This document shows, piece by piece, positions 25,593-33,498 of a stretch of DNA of 64,000 nucleotides. Below the pieces are notes generated by a model that was not told where the DNA came from, made no database searches, and was given only the letters and a program-made list of their open reading frames with translations. Position 1 is the first letter of the stretch, and each line of letters starts with the position of its first letter. Position numbers and translations under genes: made by a program. This DNA comes from Colimorpha_A sp045540115 (GTDB taxonomy: Bacteria; Bacillota; Clostridia; Oscillospirales; CAG-272): assembly GCA_045540115.1 (NCBI GenBank), contig JAZQGR010000058.1, positions 1-64,000 on the forward strand. The letters run 5' to 3'.

Positions 25593-26705
25593 TCATTTTT
25601 CTCTGTAATATGCCACCGCTAAATCAACCACCATTCCGTAGCTTCTTGATCCTGCCGTTTGTCCCTGCGACTGCAGGTAATTATCATTCATAGAGCCGCT
25701 GACGTCGGCGATAACGTTGTCGCGATACTTGTCGAAAAACTCATTGTAAGCGACGATCTCGCCGATGAGCGCGTTGCCCATTTCGTTTACGAGCGCATTA
25801 TATGCCTTGCTGTCTGCCTCGTAAAGAGCGGACAGAACGTACTCAAAGAGATTCATGTAGCCGCTGTATCTTACATAAACATCATCGCTTTCAATACAAA
25901 CGAGAAACGCGACGAAATTCGCTTCGTCCTCGCGAGCAATACCGCGCTGATGCGCAAGCTCGTGCGCGGCGGTGTAGGGAAGCGTGTAGTCGGGGAAATT
26001 CGTGTTGACGTTGCTCTCACCCGTGAAGAAGGTGTATATTCCCGAAATGTGCGTGTAGGTCATCGGCTCGCTGAGAATTATCGGCTTGACCTTGCTTGTG
26101 AAGCTCGGCAGAAAATCGTATTTTTTCGACGCCTTTTTATATGCGTCCTGAAGCTTGTCGTTCATCTCAAAAAAAGAATACGGCATTTTTGATCCGCCGT
26201 CGGGAGAGAACGTAACTGCGGGAGTAAGCTCCTTCAGCTCGCCAAGGAGTACCCTTGCGGTCTTGTCGAGGTCGGTTGCATTTACCTTGGCTCTTTCAAG
26301 CCCGAGCTTTTTGTCAAGCGTCGTGCCGCGATAGCCCGATGCAAAGAGCAGAGAAAAGCTCGTAAAGAAAATGCAAAGCACGGCGAACATTGAAACAAGC
26401 ATTCTGAACGTGTCGCGAAGCTCTCCTCTTGCCGCCTTAACGATCTTTATGATGACAGCAATGATGATTATCGGAAGAAGCATGACAGCCGTCTCGGCAA
26501 GCGAGAAGGGAACGATCCCCGAAATAAAAGCAATCACCGCGCGTAAAAACGCCGCAGGATATCTGTTGAAGAAATCGGAAAAGCCGGGAGATATCAGAAA
26601 GATAAGATACAGTATCGCCGAAAACGCCCCGAGGCAAATTGCGATCTTAGCCCATAGCGGGGTTATTTTTATTGCTTTTTTGAAATAAGTTTTAATCTTG
26701 CTCAT
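25593..26705 (-). CDS. DUF3810 membrane protein with zincin-like HExxH motif
   Basis: A 370-residue protein: three TM segments in the first 130 residues, then a DUF3810 domain carrying HELAHQRGIAREDEANF. This is a HExxH metal site with a downstream Glu-rich helix, as in zincin peptidases. Function of the family is unknown to me; a membrane-bound metallopeptidase is plausible. The start at ATG 26705 overlaps the end of the RluA gene by 14 bases, indicating cotranscription. No terminator is obvious after its stop. Confidence 0.85.
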   Translation of the reverse strand: MSKIKTYFKKAIKITPLWAKIAICLGAFSAILYLIFLISPGFSDFFNRYPAAFLRAVIAFISGIVPFSLAETAVMLLPIIIIAVIIKIVKAARGELRDTFRMLVSMFAVLCIFFTSFSLLFASGYRGTTLDKKLGLERAKVNATDLDKTARVLLGELKELTPAVTFSPDGGSKMPYSFFEMNDKLQDAYKKASKKYDFLPSFTSKVKPIILSEPMTYTHISGIYTFFTGESNVNTNFPDYTLPYTAAHELAHQRGIAREDEANFVAFLVCIESDDVYVRYSGYMNLFEYVLSALYEADSKAYNALVNEMGNALIGEIVAYNEFFDKYRDNVIADVSGSMNDNYLQSQGQTAGSRSYGMVVDLAVAYYREK

Positions 26706-27582
26706 AAACACCTATATCTGCCATATCGTCGGGGATTGGCGCTGTTACTGTAATTGTTTCGTTATTTGACGGAAGGGAAAAGGTAAGCGAATATGCGTGA
26801 AGTGCCTGACGGCTGATAAGCTCGCTTCCTCTTTCGTTTCCGTAAAGAGTATCGCCGAGTATCGGATGACCTATATGAGAAAGATGCACGCGGATCTGAT
26901 GTGTCCGTCCCGTTTTCGGCGTGACGAGGAGAGCCGTAAGCCCTTGTTTTACACCTGAAATTTCATATTCAGTCAAGGCATACTGCCCGTCGGGAAAAAC
27001 GCCGCGCTCCATTTTGCCATCTGCTACGCGTCTTATGTTGCCCTCAATTTTTCCGCTTTCCGAAAGCTCTCCGTCAACTATCGCAATATACTTTTTTTCA
27101 ACCTTGAACTCGGAAATCTGCTTCGCGAGAACGAAGGCGGCGTTTTTGTTTTTGGCTACGAGAACGACACCGCTCGTGTCGCGGTCAAGACGGTTTACCG
27201 CGCGGAAAACGAACGGAACCCCCTTGCTCTCAAAATAGAACGCGAGAGCATTTGCAAGGGTATCGGACTGATGCTCGTGTGACGGATGTGTCGGCATAAA
27301 GGGCGGTTTGTTAAGGGCGATAACGTCATCGTCCTCGTAAAGAATATCGAGCGGAAGCTCAACGGGCACCACCCCCTCGCTTGACTCCGTATCGTCACGC
27401 GAAAGGATAAGCTCGTCACCTTCCTTTAAAATCGCACGGACGGTAACCCGCGTACCGTTGAGCATAATACCGTCATTGCGCTTCTTCAGCTCGGTAAGCT
27501 CGGCGCGCGACAAGCGAAGAACGTTACGCAAGTATTCGCGCAAGATCATACCGTCGTATTCACTTGAAATAACAGTTATCAT
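26692..27582 (-). CDS. RluA-family pseudouridine synthase
   Basis: A 296-residue enzyme that converts uridine to pseudouridine in rRNA or tRNA. It has an N-terminal S4-like RNA-binding part (LREYLRNVLRLSRAEL, IMLNG), the catalytic NRLDRDTSGVVLVAKN with the nucleophilic Asp, and the RTHQIRVHLSHIGHPILGD motif near the C-terminus. The start at ATG 27582 is five bases after GGAGG; an upstream ATG at 27597 is less well placed. Which RluA subtype (RluC/RluD-like) is not decidable. Confidence 0.9.
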   Translation of the reverse strand: MITVISSEYDGMILREYLRNVLRLSRAELTELKKRNDGIMLNGTRVTVRAILKEGDELILSRDDTESSEGVVPVELPLDILYEDDDVIALNKPPFMPTHPSHEHQSDTLANALAFYFESKGVPFVFRAVNRLDRDTSGVVLVAKNKNAAFVLAKQISEFKVEKKYIAIVDGELSESGKIEGNIRRVADGKMERGVFPDGQYALTEYEISGVKQGLTALLVTPKTGRTHQIRVHLSHIGHPILGDTLYGNERGSELISRQALHAYSLTFSLPSNNETITVTAPIPDDMADIGVYEQD

Positions 27583-27623
27583 ATGCGCCTCCGTCATATC
27601 GTCCGCACTCGCGGCATAATGAT

Positions 27624-27652
27624 ATTATAAGTTAAAAACCGAAAACATACAA
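27624..27652 (-). promoter_or_regulatory. promoter of the RluA-type gene
   Basis: Minus-strand TTGTAT (27647-27652) and TATAAT (27624-27629), 17-bp spacer. Confidence 0.7.
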
Positions 27653-27672
27653 GTGTATTTTGTAAACACTTG
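27650..27672. promoter_or_regulatory. inverted repeat between the divergent RluA and SLH genes
   Basis: CAAGTGT (27650-27656) and ACACTTG (27666-27672) are perfect inverted arms around a 9-bp centre, overlapping the RluA -35. It may be an operator; no protein is assigned. Confidence 0.35.
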
Positions 27673-27697
27673 AAAATTTGTCACATGGAGGCAGAAA

Positions 27698-28972
27698 ATG
27701 AAGAAGATAGTAAAGCTCCTGACCGCGCTCACGTTGATATTTTGCTTTGTTATAGCAGTCACATCGCGCGTATCAGCTAAAATGAAAAAGCCGCTTTCCC
27801 CGGCATTTAACGTGATAGCGGCATCAAACCCGATAGTAGTATCGGCACAAAGCGGTGAAAAGCTCAGCTTCAAAAAGTCTGACTTTACTGAGCTTTTCGG
27901 TGAAAATAAGCTTAAATGTATAGTAATAACCTCACTCCCCGGAAAGAGTGCTGGCACACTCACCCTCGGCTCTCTTGCGGTAACGACGGGGCAGAGCATA
28001 ACGGCATCAAGCCTGTCGTCGCTGACCTTTACTCCGAGCCGCGGAACCGAAAGAGCGGAATTTACCTTCACCGTCAACGGCGAATACACCTGCAGGGCTG
28101 TTATGTATTTCCCCGAACAGAAGAATTATTCCCCAACCTCTGTCGGTATTGATGAAAGCTTTTTCAGACTCAGAACGTACAAAAACATAGCCGTCAGCGG
28201 GAATATGAAATGCATCGATCCCGAGGGAGACGGAATGCATTATGAGGTCGTTTCCTATCCCGAAAAGGGGCTTCTTACTCTGAAGGACAGAGAGGAAGGC
28301 GAATACACCTATACTCCAATGAAAAACTACGTCGGTCGCGATAGCTTCTCGTACGTTGCTGTCGATAAATACGGAAACCGCTCTGAGAAGATAAGTGTTG
28401 ATATCAGAGTCGGAAGAAGCGGAGGTGTCGCCGTCTTTGAGGATATGATCTACGATCCGGGTCATTACGGCGCATTGCTCCTCGATTCAATGGGTGTTTT
28501 GAAGGGCAGAAAAGACGAGGGAGAAAACGTGTTTATGCCCGACAAGGAGATCACCTACGGCGATTTTCTGAAGGCAGCAATGGCTGTATGCAAAACCCCG
28601 ATAAATAACACAGCTTCAAGCGAAATAAGTGCGCTTGTCTCGTCTCATCCGAGGGAATATCAATCGTATCTTATTACCGCTTTTGAGCTGTCGTTGATTA
28701 ACGAGGAAGGACTGCGCGAGCTTGATTGCGGAAGAAGCCTGACCAAGGCGGAGGCTTGCGTGATACTTGATGCGCTTATCGGAGCCGATGACGCTGATGT
28801 GCTTCCAGTATTTGACGATATAGAAAGTGTTCCGTCTTATGCGCTCGATTCCGTCTGCGCGCTTATGGAGATCGGTGTTGTCAGAGCGGAAAACGGCATA
28901 GTATCGCCGACAGTTGCTCTCACCCGTGCCGATTGCGCCGAGATGCTTGCCGCTATCGTGAACCGAAAATAA
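27698..28972 (+). CDS. secreted SLH-domain protein with Ig/cadherin-like repeat
   Basis: A 424-residue exported protein. The signal peptide ends near SRVSA. Residues 40-230 hold two bacterial Ig/cadherin-like modules (YEVVSYPEKGLLTL, YTYTPMKNYVGRDSFSYVAVD is the typical Big_9 pattern). From about 245 to the end lie S-layer-homology segments (HYGALLLDSMGVLKG, VPSYALDSVCALMEIGVV, ALTRADCAEMLAAIV). SLH repeats hold proteins to cell-wall secondary polymers, so it is a surface protein of unknown ligand. Start ATG follows GGAGGCAGAAA. Confidence 0.85.
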   Translation: MKKIVKLLTALTLIFCFVIAVTSRVSAKMKKPLSPAFNVIAASNPIVVSAQSGEKLSFKKSDFTELFGENKLKCIVITSLPGKSAGTLTLGSLAVTTGQSITASSLSSLTFTPSRGTERAEFTFTVNGEYTCRAVMYFPEQKNYSPTSVGIDESFFRLRTYKNIAVSGNMKCIDPEGDGMHYEVVSYPEKGLLTLKDREEGEYTYTPMKNYVGRDSFSYVAVDKYGNRSEKISVDIRVGRSGGVAVFEDMIYDPGHYGALLLDSMGVLKGRKDEGENVFMPDKEITYGDFLKAAMAVCKTPINNTASSEISALVSSHPREYQSYLITAFELSLINEEGLRELDCGRSLTKAEACVILDALIGADDADVLPVFDDIESVPSYALDSVCALMEIGVVRAENGIVSPTVALTRADCAEMLAAIVNRK

Positions 28973-28976
28973 TAAT

Positions 28977-29004
28977 AGCACCGCAGATATCTGCGGTGCT
29001 GATT
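28977..29004. terminator. bidirectional terminator, SLH gene / transglutaminase gene
   Basis: AGCACCGCAGATATCTGCGGTGCT is a perfect 24-bp palindrome (28977-29000) between two convergent stops, with a T-rich run on the plus side. Confidence 0.8.
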
Positions 29005-30567
29005 TTATTTGTGCTTTTTGGCGTATCTGATTATGAAGAATACGAGTGCAGCGGAAAGACATGTGATCGCACTTACAATAACTATCGTCGCTACGGTTTT
29101 ATAAAGCTTTTGTACTTCGCTGTCCTGACGGTTTCCGTCTTGACCTGCCGTTGTAACGCCAGAGGTATTGTCGGGCTTTTTCGAGGTATTGTCAACCGTA
29201 TCCGTAGCCGTTGTGTCGGGTTTCTCGGTTGTGCTCGATGCGGGAGGATCGGTGTCCTTTTGTGTGCTTGTGGCAGGAGGGTTGGTCGTAGATCCCGGCG
29301 TTGTATTATCGGGATCGGTCTCGGTATTCGGCTCCGTCGTTGTGTCTTTTGGAGACTCCGTTGTGATCTCGGGAGTCGTCGTTTCCTCCGGAGTAGTGGT
29401 TTGATCGGGGGTGGTCGTTATCTCGGGAGTCGTGCTCTCTTTGGGCGTTGTGGATTCCTCGGGAGTTGTGATTTCATCGGGAGTTGTGCTTTCATCGGGA
29501 GTTGTCGTTACGTTATTATCAGTCGTTTCAACGTTTGGAGTCTTGCTTGGATCCGACGGCATTTTATCAATAAGCTCATTCAGCATCTTATCGTAGAGCT
29601 CCTTCTGAACGTCGTCAAGAAAACCGTAGTGATATCGCCCGGCGCCGTGAACGTACTCGGTCCTTCCGTTGTCCTTATCGTAGGAGGAGGAGGAAAGCAC
29701 GGGATACTGAAGAGCGGAAATAGTTTTTGAGTTGCCACCGATCGTTATAAAATCATAGCTTACATGGTGGCTTTCGCTGAATTTTCTGCCGCGTACAACC
29801 GTGTCGGTTCCGACGAGAAAATAATTATAATTTCCTTCAACGTCGCCCGCATCGTCCCAGGTGACGTCGACTGCATACCAAGCGTCATCGTCCATTCTGA
29901 CAAGGTTCCACATGTGTGCTTCCGTATTATCGTTGTCAGTATTCGGTAGCGACATTCCCGTCACGAGAATACAGTCGATGCCGACCTTATCGCAAAGAAG
30001 CTTGAATGCCTCGGCATAGCCCTCGCAGACCGACTTGTGGTCAACGAGCGACCCGTAAGCCGAGTAGCAGTAGAGCGCATTTGAAACGTAAGTGTTGGTT
30101 TTGCAAATATAATCGTGAATTGACTTAAGCTTGTCATACATCGTGTCACCCGTGGGTGTAAAGGCGTCAACGATGTCCTGAAGCTGCTTCAGCATACCGC
30201 TCGGATCGCCGTATTTGGGATTACCGTTCAGCGTATACTCGACGCTTGTCAAGATAAAGGTTTTTTTAGTTCCCGAGGTGATTTCCGAGCATGAGCTTCT
30301 GAGACTGAAGCCGGTCGTCCACATTGTAAGATCGGGATAGTCTCTTGTCAGGGCGAAAAACGGCGCGCTCACGGCATCCGATATCTTGGTTTCAAGGCTT
30401 GCTCTATCTGTGTCCTTTATTCTGTTTTTCTCTGAAATGTTTATCGTGAACCTGAGATAAGGGGAATCGGTGCTTAACTCCTCGGCGTTTCCCGCAAAGA
30501 CAACAAGCGCCGACATAAAAATGGCGGCGGAAAGCAGAAATATTGAAATTTTTCTAAAAAACTTCAT
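29005..30567 (-). CDS. surface transglutaminase-like protein with Thr/Pro-rich stalk
   Basis: A 520-residue exported protein: a signal peptide (1-25), a mainly beta N-terminal part, and a transglutaminase-like domain with the triad in SVCEGYAEA (Cys near 180), EAHMWNLV (His near 218) and DVTWDD (Asp near 234). A roughly 140-residue Thr/Pro/Glu-rich low-complexity stalk follows, then a C-terminal TM helix and RYAKKHK. The stalk would hold the catalytic domain out through the wall. There is no LPXTG sortase motif, so anchoring is by the TM helix. Members often act as cysteine proteases or peptide-cleaving enzymes; substrate unknown. Confidence 0.88.
   Translation of the reverse strand: MKFFRKISIFLLSAAIFMSALVVFAGNAEELSTDSPYLRFTINISEKNRIKDTDRASLETKISDAVSAPFFALTRDYPDLTMWTTGFSLRSSCSEITSGTKKTFILTSVEYTLNGNPKYGDPSGMLKQLQDIVDAFTPTGDTMYDKLKSIHDYICKTNTYVSNALYCYSAYGSLVDHKSVCEGYAEAFKLLCDKVGIDCILVTGMSLPNTDNDNTEAHMWNLVRMDDDAWYAVDVTWDDAGDVEGNYNYFLVGTDTVVRGRKFSESHHVSYDFITIGGNSKTISALQYPVLSSSSYDKDNGRTEYVHGAGRYHYGFLDDVQKELYDKMLNELIDKMPSDPSKTPNVETTDNNVTTTPDESTTPDEITTPEESTTPKESTTPEITTTPDQTTTPEETTTPEITTESPKDTTTEPNTETDPDNTTPGSTTNPPATSTQKDTDPPASSTTEKPDTTATDTVDNTSKKPDNTSGVTTAGQDGNRQDSEVQKLYKTVATIVIVSAITCLSAALVFFIIRYAKKHK
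29350..29515 (-). repeat. tandem TTPE/TTPD codon repeats in the stalk region
   Basis: Imperfect 15-24 bp units coding TTPDE, TTPEE and TTPKE are repeated about nine times. Such tracts can change length by slippage or recombination. This is coding repeat, not a CRISPR array: units are unequal and have no unique spacers. Confidence 0.7.
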
Positions 30568-30581
30568 ACCAAATCTCTTTC

Positions 30582-30628
30582 ATATTGTTGTTCAATATAA
30601 TGATATAATACCGTGAAGAAAAAGTCAA
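30582..30628 (-). promoter_or_regulatory. promoter of the transglutaminase gene, with inverted repeat
   Basis: Minus-strand TTGACT (30623-30628) and TATCAT (30600-30605) are 17 bp apart. A perfect inverted repeat ATATTG-5 bp-CAATAT (30582-30598) lies just downstream in the leader, a possible operator. Confidence 0.65.
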
Positions 30629-30665
30629 TAAACAATATGTGGGAAATTGTAAATTTTAAAAGAAA

Positions 30666-30687
30666 TTTCCCCGCCGAAGCGGGGAAA
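30666..30687 (-). terminator. terminator of the beta-helix gene
   Basis: TTTCCCCGC-CGAA-GCGGGGAAA, a 9-bp perfect stem just after the stop, then TTTCTTTT on the minus strand. Confidence 0.85.
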
Positions 30688-30690
30688 ACC

Positions 30691-31629
30691 TTATTTACCG
30701 TTTGACTTTTTTTCAGCCTGCTCAGCGTCGCGCTTTGCGATCGCTTCTTTGGCTTTTTTCTTTTTGTACTGAACGGGAAGAACTACGGCACAAACAAGGA
30801 TTCCGATACCGAGTATCATAACGATAACGTCGACGTATCTCGGAACGTCATTTCCGAAAATGAGACTCTTTTTCTGACCGTCATACTTCGATACTATCTT
30901 AACTGACTTCTGTCCGTTATAGGCGTCAACAGCGGAAAGCGTCTTTTCGCTGTCACCCGCCTTTACGCTGACCTTTGAGAAAACAATGGGCTTGTCGGAT
31001 ATAAGAGCCGCGCCCGACGCGTTAACGGTAATTGAGGAGGATTCGATAAGGATCTTGTCCTTACCCGAGATCGCGCCGTTTGCAATTATTACGGTGTTTG
31101 CGCCGGTAGTGACCGACTGAGCCTTGATTGCGATGTCGGACGATGTTTTGACAGTCACCTTGCAGTTTGAAAAGGAGACACGGTGAAAATCGGAAACGAT
31201 GCCGATGCCGGTGCTTGTGATCTTATAGGTACCGCCGAGGATCGAAAGGGAATCGGTGCTGTCAGCGGAGCTGCAGAAAAATCCGTTTTCCGAAACGAGG
31301 GTGAGAGTACCGTTACCCTTGAAAACTACCTTAGCTTCGATGAAGATAGCCGCCTTTTTTGCTTCAATGTAATTGTCGCCCTTCAATACGACAGTAGCAC
31401 CGTCGGGGAGCTTGAAGCCGTAATCATCGGTCGTCTTTATATTGAGCCCGTTAAGGGTAAGGGTGTCGTTATAGTTATCCCATTTGTAACCCGAGCCCGA
31501 AGCATTCTGCTTGATACCGATAAGGTTTACCGTGCTCTTGTGAACCGATTTGGCCGAAACGGGAATGGCGAGAGTGAAGAGGGCAGTCACCGTAATAAGC
31601 GCAATAATGAGCGATAAAATTCTTTTCAT
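30691..31629 (-). CDS. exported beta-helix-like protein with C-terminal membrane anchor
   Basis: A 312-residue protein with a signal peptide (to about VSAKS). A repeated beta-strand region with NYNDTLTLNGLNIKTTD, LSILGGTYKITSTGIGIVS and similar turns follows, like the DUF4353 / carbohydrate-binding beta-helix group. A single TM helix (about 268-286) precedes a long Lys/Glu-rich cytoplasmic tail. It is probably a surface-displayed binding or structural protein. It lies downstream of its own promoter and is followed by a strong terminator, so it is monocistronic. Confidence 0.75.
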   Translation of the reverse strand: MKRILSLIIALITVTALFTLAIPVSAKSVHKSTVNLIGIKQNASGSGYKWDNYNDTLTLNGLNIKTTDDYGFKLPDGATVVLKGDNYIEAKKAAIFIEAKVVFKGNGTLTLVSENGFFCSSADSTDSLSILGGTYKITSTGIGIVSDFHRVSFSNCKVTVKTSSDIAIKAQSVTTGANTVIIANGAISGKDKILIESSSITVNASGAALISDKPIVFSKVSVKAGDSEKTLSAVDAYNGQKSVKIVSKYDGQKKSLIFGNDVPRYVDVIVMILGIGILVCAVVLPVQYKKKKAKEAIAKRDAEQAEKKSNGK

Positions 31630-31657
31630 TTATAAACTCCTAAAAGAAACTATGTAT

Positions 31658-31686
31658 ATAATACCACCGATAAATGAACAAATCAA
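31658..31686 (-). promoter_or_regulatory. promoter of the beta-helix gene
   Basis: Minus-strand TTGATT (31681-31686) and TATTAT (31658-31663), 17-bp spacer. Confidence 0.7.
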
Positions 31687-31696
31687 GAATAAAAAG

Positions 31697-32440
31697 TCAT
31701 TTTATCGCGCGGCAAACAAAATAAGCACGTTCGTCGGTATCGCTAACGGGATTTCCGTCAAAATCGGAGACGGTCTTAAGTATCTTAAAGCCGTTTTTTA
31801 CGAGCAGATTTGAAATGGTCTTGAGCGAGTAGCATTTTTCGGTCTGCGTTTCGTCAAGACGCGTATAGCTTCCGTCGTCATTTTCGTAGAAAAACGAAAG
31901 CTCGAAATCGCAAAGTCCTGATTTTTTATCATAAAAATTCTGCCAGCCGCAATAGATCCCCTCGTCCTCGAGAACATAGTGATTATCACCGTAAACGTGC
32001 TCGAACTTGTACGGTGTATTCACGTCGAAAATAAATATACCGTCGGGATCGAGATAGTTATGAACGAGAGAGAAGCATTTGCTTAAGCCGTTTCGCGTCG
32101 TAAGGTAATTTATACTGTCAAGACAGCAAACAACGGCGCCGACCGTTCCGTAAAGCTCAAAGGAACGCATATCCTGACAAAGCCACAGAACCTTGTCACC
32201 GTCTTTTTTGTTTCTCGCGATATTCAGCATATCGCCCGAAAGGTCAATTCCGATCATATCGTAACCGCGTCTGAGCAGAGGAAGGGTAATATTACCTGTT
32301 CCGCAGGCGAGGTCAAGAACAAGAGAGCCGTCGGATACCCCGCCGGCTCTTATTTCTCTATTCAGAAAGGATGCAAACGCCTCGTAGTCAATATGGGAAT
32401 TGAGCGCATCGTAGCACTCAGCTATTGCCGAATAGCTCAT
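31697..32440 (-). CDS. class I SAM-dependent methyltransferase
   Basis: A 247-residue methyltransferase with motif I VLDLACGTGNITLPLLRRG, the acidic end of strand 2 (IGIDLSGDML) and motif IV GAVVCCLDSINYL. The target is not evident. Its ATG overlaps the stop of the YerC-like gene (ATGA), so the two are cotranslated. The N-terminal YDALNSHIDYEAFASFL is common to small-molecule methyltransferases of Clostridia. Confidence 0.88.
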   Translation of the reverse strand: MSYSAIAECYDALNSHIDYEAFASFLNREIRAGGVSDGSLVLDLACGTGNITLPLLRRGYDMIGIDLSGDMLNIARNKKDGDKVLWLCQDMRSFELYGTVGAVVCCLDSINYLTTRNGLSKCFSLVHNYLDPDGIFIFDVNTPYKFEHVYGDNHYVLEDEGIYCGWQNFYDKKSGLCDFELSFFYENDDGSYTRLDETQTEKCYSLKTISNLLVKNGFKILKTVSDFDGNPVSDTDERAYFVCRAIK

Positions 32441-32730
32441 CTACGTCTTTCAACACGCGGAATAACTGCCGCGTAGCCGTCGCTTCCGTATTTCAGGCAA
32501 CGGTTTACACGGCTGATGGTTGCCGTGCTGAGCCCCGTTTTCTCTGCAATCTCGGAGTAAATGTAGTTTTTGTTGAGCATTCTCGCCGCGGTAAGACGCT
32601 TTGCCATTTCACGGATCTCGGAAACGGTGCAAAGATCCTCGAAGAACGCGTAGCATTCATCAAGATCGGCAAGCGAGAGAATTGCCTTGAATAAAAAATC
32701 GGTCTGTTCATCTCTGATCTTGTCAGACAT
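32437..32730 (-). CDS. YerC/YecD-family TrpR-like regulator
   Basis: A 97-residue all-helical protein of the YerC/YecD branch of the TrpR superfamily. The helix-turn-helix is YSEIAEKTGLSTATISRVNR, preceded by LTAARMLNKNY, and the C-terminus is Arg-rich. It is a DNA-binding repressor candidate; the ligand is unknown and may not be tryptophan. The ATG follows CAGGAGGACATT, and a near-consensus promoter lies upstream. Confidence 0.92.
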   Translation of the reverse strand: MSDKIRDEQTDFLFKAILSLADLDECYAFFEDLCTVSEIREMAKRLTAARMLNKNYIYSEIAEKTGLSTATISRVNRCLKYGSDGYAAVIPRVERRR

Positions 32731-32815
32731 AATGTCCTCCTGTTTTATTCGCGAAAGCGAAGGTTTTTTTGTTTGGCGCGACGATAAACGACCTCATTCG
32801 CGCCTATCCTTAACC

Positions 32816-32844
32816 ATTGTACCACCCTTTATTGACTTTGTCAA
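32816..32844 (-). promoter_or_regulatory. sigma-A promoter of the YerC-like gene
   Basis: Minus-strand TTGACA (32839-32844) and TACAAT (32816-32821), 17-bp spacer. Confidence 0.85.
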
Positions 32845-32918
32845 CATAAAATTTCACAAAAAAAGTCGCTTATTTGTATATTATGTGATATAAAGATTTC
32901 GGTATCTTTTTGCCGTTA

Positions 32919-32947
32919 TTGACAACGACGGTTGAATATGTTATACT
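32919..32947 (+). promoter_or_regulatory. sigma-A promoter of the DUF1934-holA operon
   Basis: TTGACA (32919-32924) and TATACT (32942-32947), 17-bp spacer. It overlaps the earliest in-frame start codon (32932), which is therefore not used. Confidence 0.85.
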
Positions 32948-32964
32948 TTACAATGTATAATTAT

Positions 32965-33498
32965 ATGTCAGAAACGGAACAAGCTGTGAACATAAAGATC
33001 AAAATCAAATCAACGGTGACAGACCTTGCTCTTGCCGAAAAATATACCTCTACCCTGAAGGACGGATATTTTCGTAACGATAACGGTGAGCGCCTTCCTT
33101 ATGAGATGATGGCAGAGGAATGTGACGAGGTCATCGAATACACCGTGCGCGGTGAATACCGCGAGGAAAACGGTAAAGCATATATATCGTATAATGAGCC
33201 CGAGGACGTCGGGCTTGATTGCGTTACGACGCTCATTTTCGATATGAAAAACAAAGAGACGGTTACCATGACGAGAAGTGGGGAGCTTAGCGCCGCATTC
33301 TGCTTTGATCCCGTGAACAAGCGTCAGAGATGTACTTATGAAACGCCGTATATGCCTGTCGAGTTTACCGTCAATACAAGAAAGGTCGGAAATACCGTCA
33401 CCGAAAGAGGCGGCGCGATCCTGCTTGATTATTGCATAGAAATAAGAGGCGTGAATACCGAAAGAAATAAGCTGTTTATCAAGGTGACACCGATATGA
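32965..33498 (+). CDS. DUF1934 (YwiB-like) calycin-fold protein
   Basis: A small beta-barrel protein of the DUF1934 family (about 177 residues). Typical features are the opening NIKIKIKSTVTD, AYISYNEPEDVG, VTMTRSG and the C-terminal LLDYCIEIRGVNTERNKLFIKVTPI. Function of the family is unknown. Given the promoter, the start is either ATG 32965, with a leader of about 10 nt and no Shine-Dalgarno, or GTG 32986 after CGGAAC; the latter gives the usual family N-terminus. ATGA overlap with holA. Confidence 0.85.
   Translation: MSETEQAVNIKIKIKSTVTDLALAEKYTSTLKDGYFRNDNGERLPYEMMAEECDEVIEYTVRGEYREENGKAYISYNEPEDVGLDCVTTLIFDMKNKETVTMTRSGELSAAFCFDPVNKRQRCTYETPYMPVEFTVNTRKVGNTVTERGGAILLDYCIEIRGVNTERNKLFIKVTPI

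Noticed and set aside
29168..29600. Plus-strand frames with Val/Ser-rich repeats, and a CRISPR-like look
   Set aside because: They are the antisense reading of the Thr/Pro stalk in the transglutaminase gene. Repeat units differ in length and are not separated by unique spacers.
32932..32964. Start of the DUF1934 gene at 32932
   Set aside because: That codon lies between the -35 and -10 of a near-consensus promoter, so it cannot be in the transcript.
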